DNA of 64,000 nt, from positions 310,001 to 374,000 of the forward strand of contig NZ_MWPH01000003.1 in the NCBI RefSeq assembly GCF_002177135.1, written 5' to 3'. The translations under genes were made by a program, and so were the position numbers. A model generated the notes under the pieces. It was given only the letters and a program-made list of their open reading frames with translations. It was not told the DNA's origin and did not search any database. Below, one piece after another: positions 53,601 to 62,774 of the stretch; the stretch's first letter is position 1; each line of letters begins with the position of its first letter. The stretch comes from Natronolimnobius baerhuensis (GTDB lineage Archaea > Halobacteriota > Halobacteria > Halobacteriales > Natrialbaceae).

Positions 53601-55647
53601 CTGGACCGACGAAATGTATCGTATTCACGATGTCTCGCACGATGTAACCCCAACCCTCGAGCGTACGCTCGAGTGTTACCATCCCGAGGATCGCTCGGCT
53701 GTCCGCGAGACACTCGAGACGGCGATTACGACTGACTCGAGCTACGAACTCGAGGCTAGACTCCAGACTGACGCTCACGGAACGATCTGGGTGCGAGCCA
53801 TCGGCGAACCGATTCTCGATGACGGTGATCTCGTGACGTTCCGGGGTGCCATCCAGGATATTACCGAGCAAAAAGAGCGCGAGCAGGCGCTCGAGGCGCT
53901 CACCGAGACTGCACGGAATCTACTTCACGCCGAAACGGAGCAGGCAATCGCCGAACTGGTCGCCGAGAGTGCAACCGACGTCCTCGAGTCGGTTGGGGCT
54001 GCGGTCTACGTTCTCGATGGCGAAACGAATCAGTTCGAACCGATTGCACACACTGCTGAGTTTGTCACCGCGGACGAGACGCTGCCATCGATTCCGGTCG
54101 GCGATAGCGACTCCATCGTCTGGAACGCCTATGTCGCTGGCTCACAGATGGTCATCGACGCTGGAAGCACGGATACCCACTCGCTGCTGTTCGAGGACGG
54201 CGGGCTAGTCGCCCCAATCGGTGATCATGGCGTGTTCGTCCTCGATACGCCGCCGACCGCCATCGACGACGACATCCGCCAACTGTTTGAAACACTCGTT
54301 GCAACGACCGAAGCCGCCTTCGACCGACTCGAGAGCGAAGCCAGTCTGCGCGAACGTGACGCCGAACTGGAAGCGCGCAATCGCCGGCTGCGACGCCAGA
54401 TCGAGATCACCGAACTCATCAGACGGATCGATCAGTCACTCATCGGCGCAGCAAGCCGAGCTGAGATCGAACAGGCAGTTCCCGAACGCCTCGTTGAGTC
54501 CGACGCGATTGATTTCGCCTGGATCGGGACCGTCGACACCAGCGCAACCACACTCGAGGCCCAGACCTGGGCGGGCGCACACGGCGAGTATCTGGATGCC
54601 GCCGCACTCGACCTGGAGGGCGGAGGGGGTGACACCAATTCGGATATCACGACGGTCGAACCGGCCGTTCGAACGGCACACACGGAACAGCCAACACTCG
54701 TCGAGAACATCGTCGAACGGCTCCAGCAGGACGACTGGCGGCGAACCGCTGTCGATGCTGGGTTCCAGTCTGCGCTTGCCGTTCCGCTCTCGTTCGACGA
54801 CTACACCTACGGCGTCCTCGCGATTTACGCCGACGAACCCGGGGCGTTTACCGACCTCGAGCGGACGGTCCTGCTGGAACTCGGTGAGACCATCGCCAAC
54901 GCGATCAACGCAGTGAAAACTCGAGCAGCACTGCACGCCGAAACGTTCGCCGAACTCACACTCGAGATACCTGGCGCGGCTGGGAGCGGACCGGGCGATG
55001 ATATTCTCTCGAGACTTGCCGCAACGACTGGCGGGACAGTCACCTATGAGGGATTAGGCTCCGTCTCGGCCGACCGAACGGTGCTGTTCGTCGAACTCTC
55101 CGGTGTCGATATCGACGCTGTCGAGACCACCCTCGAGACCCTCGTCGCTGTCACGGACTATCGCCAGATTCGAGCGACAGACGAGACCTGTCTCGTCGAA
55201 CTGACGGTTGCCGGTGACACACTCGCCTCGAGACTGGTCCGCTACGGCGGGAGTCCACGCTCGATTACGGCAGATGGGGCAATGACAACCGTCTCCGTCG
55301 ACGTTCCGATTGGCACGGACGTCCGCGAGTTCATCGAGATGCTTCGTGATCACTACGCAACTGTCGACCTCCAGTCCCAGCGCCACGTCGAACGGGAAAC
55401 CCAGACGCGACAGGAACTGGTCACGTCGCTGTTCGAACCACTCACCGAGCGCCAACTCGAGGTGCTCCGGACGGCGTATCTCGCCGGCTTTTTCGAGTGG
55501 CCACGCGAGAGCACCGGCGAGGACATCGCTGAGATGCTCGAGGTGACCCAGCCGACGGTCAATCGCCATCTTCGGGTCGGCCAGCAACAACTGCTTGCGC
55601 AACTGTTCGACGAACAGGCGCTCACACTCGAGGGTGACCTGTCGTAG
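50644..55647 (+). CDS. Giant multi-PAS/GAF Bat-type transcriptional regulator
   Basis: 1667 residues. A possible N-terminal membrane span (LAVLCCCLVVGVLLSSQ) is followed by seven PAS domains (starting about residues 168, 294, 437, 571, 717, 836 and 960), two GAF domains (~1085-1235 and ~1255-1425), a Bat-type region (~1435-1590) and a C-terminal HTH-10 DNA-binding domain (LTERQLEVLRTAYLAGFFEWPR...TVNRHLR, ~1599-1667). Bat relatives control bacteriorhodopsin and many haloarchaeal responses. PAS 1 and 5 and PAS 2 and 7 are similar pairs, pointing to internal duplication. It ends 18 bases from the convergent pectate lyase gene. Confidence 0.88.
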   Translation: MFGDWAQRLTERQLAARKHRRRPRYHGSLAVLCCCLVVGVLLSSQSLDSAVALEASDGPIPFVPLIFGLAASGDRRDTLERLTAAIETYADRLGQETVTDLTETDRSHGFGLETESGETKAPPELLTDLETVASDRDDELGHLSAAVEELVSTIQTREQCLDRQRTVTADILDTVPDLIYVLDADGDLRRWNQSVGDVTGYDDDSIAEMHAMEFFDESDRAAIETAINDALEEGTVRVEAVLRTAEGERIPYEFSASALEDPDGNTVIAGIGRDIAERTGYERDLERTTQLLAQVQRLSTVGGWELTADTSDDTREPDSTPERDDPRLSECDLRLTDETARIHGFSPDADPTLEAVLETYHPDDRPRVRTALEQSLANGTGYNLEVRLAAGDGTRWVRATGEPVQTDETAAVVRGSVQNITDQKARERRLEATSARLEALFEHSPDIIDVIDSEGTILEVNQRFCTELGYDDADVVGTKIWEHDALFDADAVKSMLADLAVDERRKFEGRFQRADGSTFPVEVHLIHLDLTRDAVPTDTTPETVTRYLAICRDISSRKAREQDLQETKRRLELALEGADAGIWEWQIDSDDIAWNETLERLLGLEPGGFEGTYEGFASRVHPDDLERVEQALQESVATGESYRAEFRMFHAEGDVRWFVARGRLIDEADPSAATDDTASAANGTRRMLGIVNDITQRKRSERRLRDRERDLERYRAYTSDIIDAIDDVVYVLSAEYELQRWNASFAAVTGCSDAELEAMDALEFIAPEDRETVRTGLDEIEELHGVPLEADIISATGERIPYEFVAAPLSDPDGDRVIAGVGRDISERLETERQLSRLISNVPGFVYRSRNEPGWPIEFVSDGVAEITGYEPAALEDGDVRWGDDIDRSDGIWTDVQTALENGESFSLVYPIETAAGERRWLKEQGSGVGNGGSPDLIEGVIIDITERIEYEQELERTTDLLDRTQGLAGVGGWELNMQDDPRTATWTDEMYRIHDVSHDVTPTLERTLECYHPEDRSAVRETLETAITTDSSYELEARLQTDAHGTIWVRAIGEPILDDGDLVTFRGAIQDITEQKEREQALEALTETARNLLHAETEQAIAELVAESATDVLESVGAAVYVLDGETNQFEPIAHTAEFVTADETLPSIPVGDSDSIVWNAYVAGSQMVIDAGSTDTHSLLFEDGGLVAPIGDHGVFVLDTPPTAIDDDIRQLFETLVATTEAAFDRLESEASLRERDAELEARNRRLRRQIEITELIRRIDQSLIGAASRAEIEQAVPERLVESDAIDFAWIGTVDTSATTLEAQTWAGAHGEYLDAAALDLEGGGGDTNSDITTVEPAVRTAHTEQPTLVENIVERLQQDDWRRTAVDAGFQSALAVPLSFDDYTYGVLAIYADEPGAFTDLERTVLLELGETIANAINAVKTRAALHAETFAELTLEIPGAAGSGPGDDILSRLAATTGGTVTYEGLGSVSADRTVLFVELSGVDIDAVETTLETLVAVTDYRQIRATDETCLVELTVAGDTLASRLVRYGGSPRSITADGAMTTVSVDVPIGTDVREFIEMLRDHYATVDLQSQRHVERETQTRQELVTSLFEPLTERQLEVLRTAYLAGFFEWPRESTGEDIAEMLEVTQPTVNRHLRVGQQQLLAQLFDEQALTLEGDLS

Positions 55648-55665
55648 CGGGTGCGTGGAACGTCC

Positions 55666-57249
55666 TTAGACGCGCCGCAGCAGATCGGCCACGTCCGCAA
55701 AGCCGACCTCGCCGTTGCCAGCGAAATCGAAGGAGTCAACGTTATTCTGTACCGCGTCATCCTCGAGATTCTCGAAGAAGACCGTTACGTCGTCGTGGGT
55801 CGTCTGGCCGTCGCCAGTCAGATCGTTGTACGTGCCGTCCCCGTCCGGATCGGTTGGTCGCGTACCACCGATTTCGGGCGGCCCCGACCCGCCCTCTCCA
55901 GGCGGTGCCTCGCCGAGTTCAACGGCCCGTGTGTGCTGGACGAGCCAGTTCGTCACGTCGCCATCGGGTATCTCGAGGTCACGCGTCGCCGACTCGAGGT
56001 CGGGATAGCCGCCGACGTCGTCTTGGCTGTCGATGATCGTGCCAGTGCGATTCTCGACGTCAGCAAGGATGCGCTCGTCAATCTCGGTCCGGTCGGCCGG
56101 GCGCGCGCCAGCGTGCAAGCGAACCTGATCGTAGGGATCGCCGTCGATTGGCATGAAGTCTGCGGGCCAGTACTCGTCGATCCGGTCGGACTCGAGTTGC
56201 CACGGCGCGTCGGGTTCGACCAGCGTATACCCATCGTCGAAGACGTTGTTCGACGTATGGAGGGAAATCGTTGGGTCGCTCTCGTCGTGTGCGGTGTAGA
56301 CGATTGGGCGGTCGGTATCCGCGTCGGGGCCGTCGCGGTAGTGGTTGCCGACGACGTTGATGTAGTTGGGTTCGTCTACGTCGCCACCGATCCGCATGCC
56401 GCGTTCGAAGTTGTACCAGACGTTGTTCGCGACCGTGACCTCTGTGCCACCCTTGAGGCGCGGATTACGACTCCACGTGTGGGCGTAGAGATTCCCTAGG
56501 ATTGCCGTTCGGTCGGCACCGTTGCCGACCAGGCTCCCATAGGCGCGCTGATCGTCGCCGCCGTGGGCCGGCGAATCGAACAGTCCCTCCGCGATGAGAT
56601 TGTTGCTGAAGGTGATGTCCTCGGAGTGGTCGCTCGCGTTGACCGACATCGACTCCTCGCTGCCCCAGCTCACGCTACAGTGGTCGAAACAGACGTTGAA
56701 GCCGTTATCACCGACGACCATCGAATCCGACGGCCCGCTGATCTCATCGCCCGGTCGCGAGCGGATGTGCTGGACGAACTGATTCTCCTCGTCGAACTCG
56801 AGGCCGGGTGCATCCACTCGGATGAGCGTGATCCCCGGCGACGGCGCGGTCTGACCGGCGACGTAGATGTTCTTTCGCTCGGCCTGTATATCCGTATTCT
56901 CGAGGTCGATGACGCCGCCAACTTCGAAGACGATCAGTCGCCGCCCGATGTCTTCGGCGTTCAACTCGTCGTAGCCCACTTCGCAGGCCCACTTGAACGA
57001 CCCTTCGCCGGTTGCATCGAGATTCGTCACCCGGACGACCACGAGTGGCCCCTCCTCGAGCCACCTCAGATCGGCGAAGCCGTCGTCGGGTGCAATCGGT
57101 GAACTCGGAGAGACCGCGCCGACGTTTTCGAGTGTGACGACCTCGCGGCCATCTCTCGTCTCTTGGGCGGTGACAGTCTGTGTACTTCCAAGCGTCGCTG
57201 CGCCAAGGCTCGCTGCTCCCACAGCGTGCAGGAAATTCCTTCGTTCCAT
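55666..57249 (-). CDS. Tat-exported PL1-like pectate lyase with C-terminal dockerin module
   Basis: 527 residues from ATG 57249; the Tat signal MERRNFLHAVGAASLGAATLG fixes the start. The right-handed beta-helix has segments GRRLIVFEVGGVIDL, FDHCSVSWGSEE and ANNVWYNFERG, typical of bacterial PL1 pectate lyases, with an Arg-rich NPRLKGG region near the active site. A linker with EGGSGPPEIGG leads to a dockerin (DLTGDGQTTHDD, DFAGNGEVGFAD). Predicted to cleave polygalacturonate by beta-elimination with Ca2+. It is the promoter-distal gene of the minus-strand cluster as seen here. Confidence 0.85.
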   Translation of the reverse strand: MERRNFLHAVGAASLGAATLGSTQTVTAQETRDGREVVTLENVGAVSPSSPIAPDDGFADLRWLEEGPLVVVRVTNLDATGEGSFKWACEVGYDELNAEDIGRRLIVFEVGGVIDLENTDIQAERKNIYVAGQTAPSPGITLIRVDAPGLEFDEENQFVQHIRSRPGDEISGPSDSMVVGDNGFNVCFDHCSVSWGSEESMSVNASDHSEDITFSNNLIAEGLFDSPAHGGDDQRAYGSLVGNGADRTAILGNLYAHTWSRNPRLKGGTEVTVANNVWYNFERGMRIGGDVDEPNYINVVGNHYRDGPDADTDRPIVYTAHDESDPTISLHTSNNVFDDGYTLVEPDAPWQLESDRIDEYWPADFMPIDGDPYDQVRLHAGARPADRTEIDERILADVENRTGTIIDSQDDVGGYPDLESATRDLEIPDGDVTNWLVQHTRAVELGEAPPGEGGSGPPEIGGTRPTDPDGDGTYNDLTGDGQTTHDDVTVFFENLEDDAVQNNVDSFDFAGNGEVGFADVADLLRRV

Positions 57250-57413
57250 CAAATAAATACAAGAGATACAATATAGAAATATATGTGTGCCCCCGAATCG
57301 GCTGCCGGTTAGCGTAGCACTACATGCCTGCAGTCCCGTTACAGGAATACGCACTCTCGTTCTCTCATCGTCGCCGCTGTTCTCAGTAGTGACATCGTGT
57401 TCCGCTCATAGAC

Positions 57414-57454
57414 AGCTATAGTAGCCACTGGAAGTCAGTGTACACCTGATCGCA
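57414..57454. repeat. Diverged half-copy of the MITE-like element
   Basis: CTATAGTAGCC at the left and GAAGTCAGTGTACACCTG with CGCA (57431-57454) match the left half of the 82-bp element at 46829-46910 with several changes. The right half is missing, so this copy can no longer fold fully. It lies in the 280-base gap between the pectate lyase and GH12 genes. Confidence 0.5.
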
Positions 57455-57529
57455 CTCGTAACTGCTCGACTCATCTTCGAATCTCGGGCAAAAATCGCAC
57501 TCGAGGGTGTGACTCCGAACTCGGGGCTG

Positions 57530-58714
57530 TTAGACGCGCCGGAGCAAGTCGACCACGTCCGCAAAGCCTATTTCATCGTTGCCGGCGAAGTCGAACGCGT
57601 CCGGATTGTTCTGGATGTTTTCGTCCTCGAGGTTTTCGAAGAAGGCGGTCACGTCGTCGTGGCTGGTCTGCCCGTCGCCGGTAAAGTCGTTTTGCAGGCC
57701 GTCGTCGGTGGTATCCTGCGTTTCGTACTCGCCGACCTCGATGGCTCCGGGTTCTGGATCCGAGCCGTTTCCAGCATCGCTGCCGCTCTCGTAGGTCGTG
57801 CCGTTGACCGTCACGTCGAGGGTGTTGTAGGTCACATCGCCCTGAACGCCCTCCCAGTACTCATTGCCGACTTCGATGCCGCTGACCCACAGGTCTTGAC
57901 TGAGGCCGTAGCGCTCGGTCATGAAGTCGATAATCTCGGTCAGGTCAACCTGTCCGGTCGTCAGCCCACCGTTGACGCGGAAGATGTGGAATGCGGCGTC
58001 CGTGCCGCCGCCACCGCCGTAGACCGTCCAGTAGTCGATTTCGTTGCCGAACTGATCGGTCCAGACACCCGGCTCGTCGACCCCGCCGTGGCTGTGTTCT
58101 GCGCCCCACTCGAGGACGAGCATGATTTCGTGCGTGTGGGTTTCGATCTGCTGGTCGGGCGGCTGTTCCATCAGCCACCACTCTTCGGCGAGGTTCCACT
58201 CGCCGCCAGAGACGTCGAGGTCGATATCGACCTCGAGGGTCAACTCGTCGACGTCGCCGCGCTGGATCGGGAACGAGTCGGCCCCGCTGTCGTCGCCCCA
58301 GGGTTTGGTGCCGAGTAAGACCTGCGGATAGTTCGGCTCGCCACCGGCGGGGCGGGAGGTCCACTCGTAGCCGTAGCTGCCGTCCTCGGCGAGCCAGCTA
58401 CACATCTCGAAGCCGTGGTCCTCGACGCTCGCGCCCCAGTCGTTGTTGATCAACAGGAAGTCGCCGTCGCCGATGTCGATTTCGCCGAAAGACTCACAGG
58501 TCTCCTCGAGTGGCTGTGCACCGGCGATGCCGGTGCCACCAAGTGCGAGTGCGCCCGCCGTTGCACCGGTTGCCTGGACGAACCGCCGCCTCGAGAGTGC
58601 GCGGCTGACGCCGTTGTTGTCAGAACTCGCCGTCTCGTCTGGGTCACGCTGTGAGTGGTCGGTCGTCTCGGTTCGGTCACCGTCTGTGTCGTCCGTGTCT
58701 GGATTCGAATTCAT
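57530..58714 (-). CDS. Tat-exported GH12-like endoglucanase with C-terminal dockerin module
   Basis: 394 residues from ATG 58714. A Tat signal (SRRRFVQATGATAGALALGG) follows a ~40-residue extension. The beta-jelly-roll catalytic domain (residues ~75-290) shows the GH12 nucleophile region HEIMLVLEWG and a second Glu in WVSGIEVGNEYWEG. GH12 enzymes cleave beta-1,4-glucan or xyloglucan. A Gly/Ser linker leads to the dockerin (DFTGDGQTSHDD, DFAGNDEIGFAD). It lies between the pectate lyase and a GH5 gene on the same strand. Confidence 0.82.
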   Translation of the reverse strand: MNSNPDTDDTDGDRTETTDHSQRDPDETASSDNNGVSRALSRRRFVQATGATAGALALGGTGIAGAQPLEETCESFGEIDIGDGDFLLINNDWGASVEDHGFEMCSWLAEDGSYGYEWTSRPAGGEPNYPQVLLGTKPWGDDSGADSFPIQRGDVDELTLEVDIDLDVSGGEWNLAEEWWLMEQPPDQQIETHTHEIMLVLEWGAEHSHGGVDEPGVWTDQFGNEIDYWTVYGGGGGTDAAFHIFRVNGGLTTGQVDLTEIIDFMTERYGLSQDLWVSGIEVGNEYWEGVQGDVTYNTLDVTVNGTTYESGSDAGNGSDPEPGAIEVGEYETQDTTDDGLQNDFTGDGQTSHDDVTAFFENLEDENIQNNPDAFDFAGNDEIGFADVVDLLRRV

Positions 58715-58749
58715 GGCTGTCTGTTGTGGAGGGTGCTCGAGTGCGATGC

Positions 58750-60369
58750 TCAGACCCGTCGAAGCAGTTCGGCCACGTCTGCGAAGCCGACCTCGTTGTC
58801 GTCGGCGAAGTCGAACGCATCGGGGTTTTCCTGAATGCCCGCATCCTCGAGATTCTCGAAGAAGGCGGTCACGTCGTCGTGGGTCGTCTCGCCGTCGCCG
58901 GTGAAGTCGTTGTGCAGGCCGTCGCCTGTCGTGTCTTCGGGTGTGTACTCGCCGACCTGAATCGGCTCCGGCTCCGAGCCGCCGCCGTCGCCCGGAAGCC
59001 CATCGTCGCGATAGGCCTCGAGGTGTGCTTTGACGTACTCGCCGGCGAACTCGTCGCCGCCGAGGAGGTCCCACTCACAGGGCAGGTCCTCGCAGTGGAC
59101 GGGAATCTCGTCTTCGTAGGGGTGGCCGATGGAGTCGGTATCCTCCGGTAGCGTCGGATCTTCGTCGAGAAACGCTCGCGTGAACATAACCGGTCGCCAG
59201 ATCGGATCGGCACACCAGGCCGTCCAGTGAATCGCCTCGCTCGACTCGAGCCACTCGAAGAACGGGTCGGCGAAGTCGCTCGTGCGCCCGTAGAGTTCGG
59301 TCGCGCCGGCGTGGGTCGCCTCCCAGCCGAACTCGGTGACGAACACCGGGACCTCCTCGTAGACGCCGTCGGTACCCATCCCGTCGATACCGACCTCGTC
59401 CCAGGCTTCGTCCTGGCTGACGACGTGGCCTGAGTAGATGTGATACGCGTAGGCGAGATTCTCGCCCTCGAAGGGCTCGATGTAGTAGCCCTCCGGGTTC
59501 TGGCTCCAGCTTGGCGAGCCGACGATGACGATGTTGTCGGCGTGTTCGCGGATCGTATCCACCCACGGCTGGGCCAACTCCTTCCACAGCCGCCAGTTGT
59601 CTCTGACCCACTGGCGGTCGACCTCGGCCCACATGCCGGGTTCGGTCGGCTCGTTGTAGACCTCGTAGAGGACGTGGTCGTCGTCGGCGTACCGCGGCGC
59701 GACGATCTCCCAGAACATGTTGACCTCTTCTTGCAACTCCTCGTTGATCGTCCCCGTCTCACTGTTTCCCCACTCGCCGTCCCAGCCGTCTTCGGCGTCG
59801 TTGTCCGTCCAGTGGCGGTGGAAATCGACGATGGCGTAGACGCCCAACTCGCCTAACTGCTCGATGATCGGATCGTAATGCGTCTCGAGATACTCCTCGA
59901 GTTCGGCTTCGGTGAACGCGACTGGATCGGGCGGGCCGCCGGTGTGGCCGGGTTCGTGCTCGCCGATATCGACCGGCTGGGCGGGTACGCGGATGACTCT
60001 GGGATACCAGCCCTGGCTCTCATCCGTGAGGAGGTCGACGACGTGTTCGGCGGCTTTCCCGCGTGCCGGTGCCGTCACGTTCAGGCGCTTCGGATCAGCG
60101 ATGTTGAGTCCGCGGAGCGTGACGGTGTTTCCCTGCGGGTCTTTGATCAGGTTCCCCTCGACATGGAGCCGTGGCGTTGGGATGCCCGTCGTGGCCGCCG
60201 AAACCGTCCCTGCTGACCCTGCGCTGAATCCGGCCGCAAGCGCTCCTGTCGCAGCCGCTGATTGGAGAAATCGCCGTCGGGTCGGTGCCCGTTTGTCGGT
60301 GGCTCCGCGCTCGAGGCGAGTTACTGACTGGTCGTCTGTCTGCTCGTCTGTCGATGATGCGTGTTTCAT
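58750..60369 (-). CDS. Tat-exported GH5 glucanase with C-terminal dockerin module
   Basis: 539 residues. A Tat signal (TRRRFLQSAAATGALAAG) precedes a GH5 barrel with acid-base Glu in YEVYNEPTEPG and nucleophile Glu in VFVTEFGWEA. A conserved N-terminal stretch (LRGLNIADPKRLN, GWYPRVIRVPAQPVDIGEH) is shared with the next GH5, so both belong to the same subfamily. A dockerin follows (DFTGDGETTHDD, DFADDNEVGFAD). The stop is 35 bases from the GH12 start, so the genes are probably an operon. Confidence 0.88.
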   Translation of the reverse strand: MKHASSTDEQTDDQSVTRLERGATDKRAPTRRRFLQSAAATGALAAGFSAGSAGTVSAATTGIPTPRLHVEGNLIKDPQGNTVTLRGLNIADPKRLNVTAPARGKAAEHVVDLLTDESQGWYPRVIRVPAQPVDIGEHEPGHTGGPPDPVAFTEAELEEYLETHYDPIIEQLGELGVYAIVDFHRHWTDNDAEDGWDGEWGNSETGTINEELQEEVNMFWEIVAPRYADDDHVLYEVYNEPTEPGMWAEVDRQWVRDNWRLWKELAQPWVDTIREHADNIVIVGSPSWSQNPEGYYIEPFEGENLAYAYHIYSGHVVSQDEAWDEVGIDGMGTDGVYEEVPVFVTEFGWEATHAGATELYGRTSDFADPFFEWLESSEAIHWTAWCADPIWRPVMFTRAFLDEDPTLPEDTDSIGHPYEDEIPVHCEDLPCEWDLLGGDEFAGEYVKAHLEAYRDDGLPGDGGGSEPEPIQVGEYTPEDTTGDGLHNDFTGDGETTHDDVTAFFENLEDAGIQENPDAFDFADDNEVGFADVAELLRRV

Positions 60370-60472
60370 GCCCTTTCACTGCTCGTTCTGTGTGCTGACA
60401 GATTTCAAATAGTGGTGAAAATGTGTGCCAGCAGCGTGTGGTTGGAAATCGATACTGGTCTGCGGCTGCAGC

Positions 60473-62617
60473 TTACAGCTGACGCAGCAGTTCGGCGACG
60501 TCCGAGAAGGTAACGTCACCGCTCTCGGTGAAGTCGAACGCTTCGGGGTTGTCCTGGATCCCGTCGTCTTCGAAGTTCTCGAAGAAGGCCGTCACGTCGT
60601 CGTGGGTCGTCTCACCGTCACCGGTGAAGTCGTTGTGCAAGCCGTCATCGGTCGTATCTTGGGCTGTGTACTCGCCGACTTGAATGCCCTCCGAGCCGTT
60701 GTAGAGGTCCGGATCGTCGTGGCCGGGCTCGGTCGTTCCCAGATCGAACGGCACCATATCGTCGCGGTGGACCTCGAGTTGCTCTTTGATGTACTCGCCG
60801 CTGTGTTCGCCGCCGAGGAGATCCCACTCGCAGGGCTGGTTCTCCACGTCGGGACACGGTGCGCCGTTCGGCAGCGCCGCCCAGATGTCCTCGAGATCGG
60901 TGTCGTAGAAGTTGTCGTTGACGAGGACGTCGCCGATGAGGTCACCCTCGTCAGGCCCTTCTGGGAACTCGAACATCGTCGGGTACCAGCGAACGTCGGC
61001 ACACCAGGCGATCCAGCTGATGCGGTCGTCGGCTTCGATCTGGTCAAAGAACGGAATGCCGTACTCCGGCAGCGTCCCCTGGCCGGTGGTCGTCCCGCGC
61101 AGCCAGTGAGCGACTTCCGGGTCGTTGATCCAGCCGAACTCGCTGATCGAGATGTGATGGAAGTCCATCGCATCCTGCAGGCCGGCGGCCTCGTAGCCTT
61201 CCCAACCGTAACACGAGTCGTCGTAGACGTCCTGTTCCGGCTCGATGTATGGGTCAGTCAACTCACCCTCAGTCTCTGCGGCGATGTCTTCGTGCCAGCG
61301 GTAGTTCGTGTCGTTGAACCAGTTGTTGAGTTGGCTCACGTCGTGGCCGGCGTAGTTGTGCCAGGTGACGGCGATGTTGTCGTAGCCAGCGTCGTTGAAG
61401 TCATACCAGTACAGTCCCTGCAGCGACTGACACCAGCCGGGGACGCCGACCAGCAGCACCTGTTCGGGCTGGTGCTGTCGGATTTCGTCGATGATCGGTC
61501 CCATGAAGTCGTCGACGAACGTCTCCCACAGCGGCTCCTGTTTGAGCGCGCCACAGCCCTCGACTGGTCCCCAGATACCCGGGGCAGTCGGCTCGTTGTA
61601 CGGCTCGAAGACCACGTGCGGTTCGTCGGCGTACCGGTCGGCGACGACGCTCCAGAACAGGAGTGCCTCCTCGAGCAGTTCCTCGTTGACCTGCCAGTTT
61701 TCGTAGGCGTATGGCGTACCAGGGATGTCTGCCGGTGAGTCGACGCCGGCCCACTCTCCCTGTTCGCCGTCGTGATCTCCCTCGTTGATGTACGTCGAGT
61801 CGACGTAGCCCCACGAACTGGGCGTCGTTTCGTCGAAGGTAACGTTCGGCCCCGAGAACGTGTTGTACGCCCAGTAGTTCGTGTACGGACTGTCGTAGGG
61901 CAGGTGGTTCTCCGCCGCGCCGGGGGCTTCCGTTCCTGGCGGCTGTTCGTGCCAGTGGCGGTGGAAGTCGACGATGGCGTAGACGCCTCGTTCCTTACAG
62001 CGCTCGACGAGTGGGTCGTAGTAGTTCTCGAGATAGTCCTCGAGTTCGGCTTCGGTGAACGCGACGGGCTGTGGCGGCTGCATCGCCCGGCGGTTGTCGC
62101 GAATCGCGTCCGGATTCTCGATGTCTGGTGCCTCTGGACGCAGGTTGCCGTTGTCGTCGAAGTACTCCGGACCGGCGTGTCCCATCGGGTGTTCGCCGAT
62201 GTCCTGTGGCTGGGCGGGCAGGCGAATGGCGCGTGGATACCAGCCCCGGTCGTTGTTGGTCATCATGTCGAGCAACTGCATCGGGGTTTTCCCGCGCAGT
62301 TGGCTCGTCCGGTCGAGTCGCTTCGGATCGGGAATGCTGACGCCCCGCATCTTGAACGGCTCGCCCGACTCGTTGACGATTCGGTTCTGGCTATCGATTG
62401 TCAGGTCGTCGAACTCGCTGATGTTGCCGGCGACGCTGCCGGTAATGCCTGCACCCAGTCCGAGCGCGGCCATGCTTGTACCAGCCGTTGCTCGCATCAT
62501 CGACCGGCGCGACATGTTGATCGTCGGTCGCTCACTCGCACGGTCTAACGCGCGTCGTCTTGCGCTTTTGTTCGTCGATTCGCCCGTCTGCTGTCTGCTG
62601 TCGTTGTTGTCGTTCAT
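60473..62617 (-). CDS. Tat-exported large GH5 glucanase with C-terminal dockerin module
   Basis: 714 residues. A Tat signal (SRRSMMRATAGTSMAALGLGAG) follows a 34-residue extension. The GH5 barrel has acid-base Glu in FEPYNEPTAPG and nucleophile Glu in ISISEFGWIND. It is paralogous to the GH5 at 58.8 kb (shared DPKRLDRTS and GWYPRAIRLPAQPQDIGEH segments) but has insertions totalling ~150 residues, for example after PEYFDDNGN and within LPYDSPYTNYWAYN. A dockerin ends the protein (DFTGDGETTHDD, DFTESGDVTFSD). An AT-rich promoter region lies upstream. Confidence 0.87.
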   Translation of the reverse strand: MNDNNDSRQQTGESTNKSARRRALDRASERPTINMSRRSMMRATAGTSMAALGLGAGITGSVAGNISEFDDLTIDSQNRIVNESGEPFKMRGVSIPDPKRLDRTSQLRGKTPMQLLDMMTNNDRGWYPRAIRLPAQPQDIGEHPMGHAGPEYFDDNGNLRPEAPDIENPDAIRDNRRAMQPPQPVAFTEAELEDYLENYYDPLVERCKERGVYAIVDFHRHWHEQPPGTEAPGAAENHLPYDSPYTNYWAYNTFSGPNVTFDETTPSSWGYVDSTYINEGDHDGEQGEWAGVDSPADIPGTPYAYENWQVNEELLEEALLFWSVVADRYADEPHVVFEPYNEPTAPGIWGPVEGCGALKQEPLWETFVDDFMGPIIDEIRQHQPEQVLLVGVPGWCQSLQGLYWYDFNDAGYDNIAVTWHNYAGHDVSQLNNWFNDTNYRWHEDIAAETEGELTDPYIEPEQDVYDDSCYGWEGYEAAGLQDAMDFHHISISEFGWINDPEVAHWLRGTTTGQGTLPEYGIPFFDQIEADDRISWIAWCADVRWYPTMFEFPEGPDEGDLIGDVLVNDNFYDTDLEDIWAALPNGAPCPDVENQPCEWDLLGGEHSGEYIKEQLEVHRDDMVPFDLGTTEPGHDDPDLYNGSEGIQVGEYTAQDTTDDGLHNDFTGDGETTHDDVTAFFENFEDDGIQDNPEAFDFTESGDVTFSDVAELLRQL

Positions 62618-62639
62618 TGTCGCCTCATCTGGTTTGTCG

Positions 62640-62735
62640 CTGGCTGTCCCGCGTTCGCTGCGAAGACATTCAATATTACAGTATAGATTATATTAAAACT
62701 AACTACTACAAAGTGAAATAATATTGGCAAAGGGG
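62640..62735 (-). promoter_or_regulatory. AT-rich promoter region of the large GH5 gene
   Basis: An AT-rich stretch of about 60 bases with TATA-like sequence (ATATAATCT on the minus strand, around 62686-62694) sits 65-75 bases before the ATG at 62617, so this mRNA probably has a leader, unlike many genes here. Confidence 0.4.
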
Positions 62736-62774
62736 GTGACTCAGCCCGCCCCTCTGAGCGCCGCTATACTCGTT

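Noticed and set aside
60425-61738. 437-codon plus-strand frame opposite the large GH5 gene
   Set aside because: Shadow frame; similar antisense frames open opposite each dockerin module because the nucleotide sequences are so alike.
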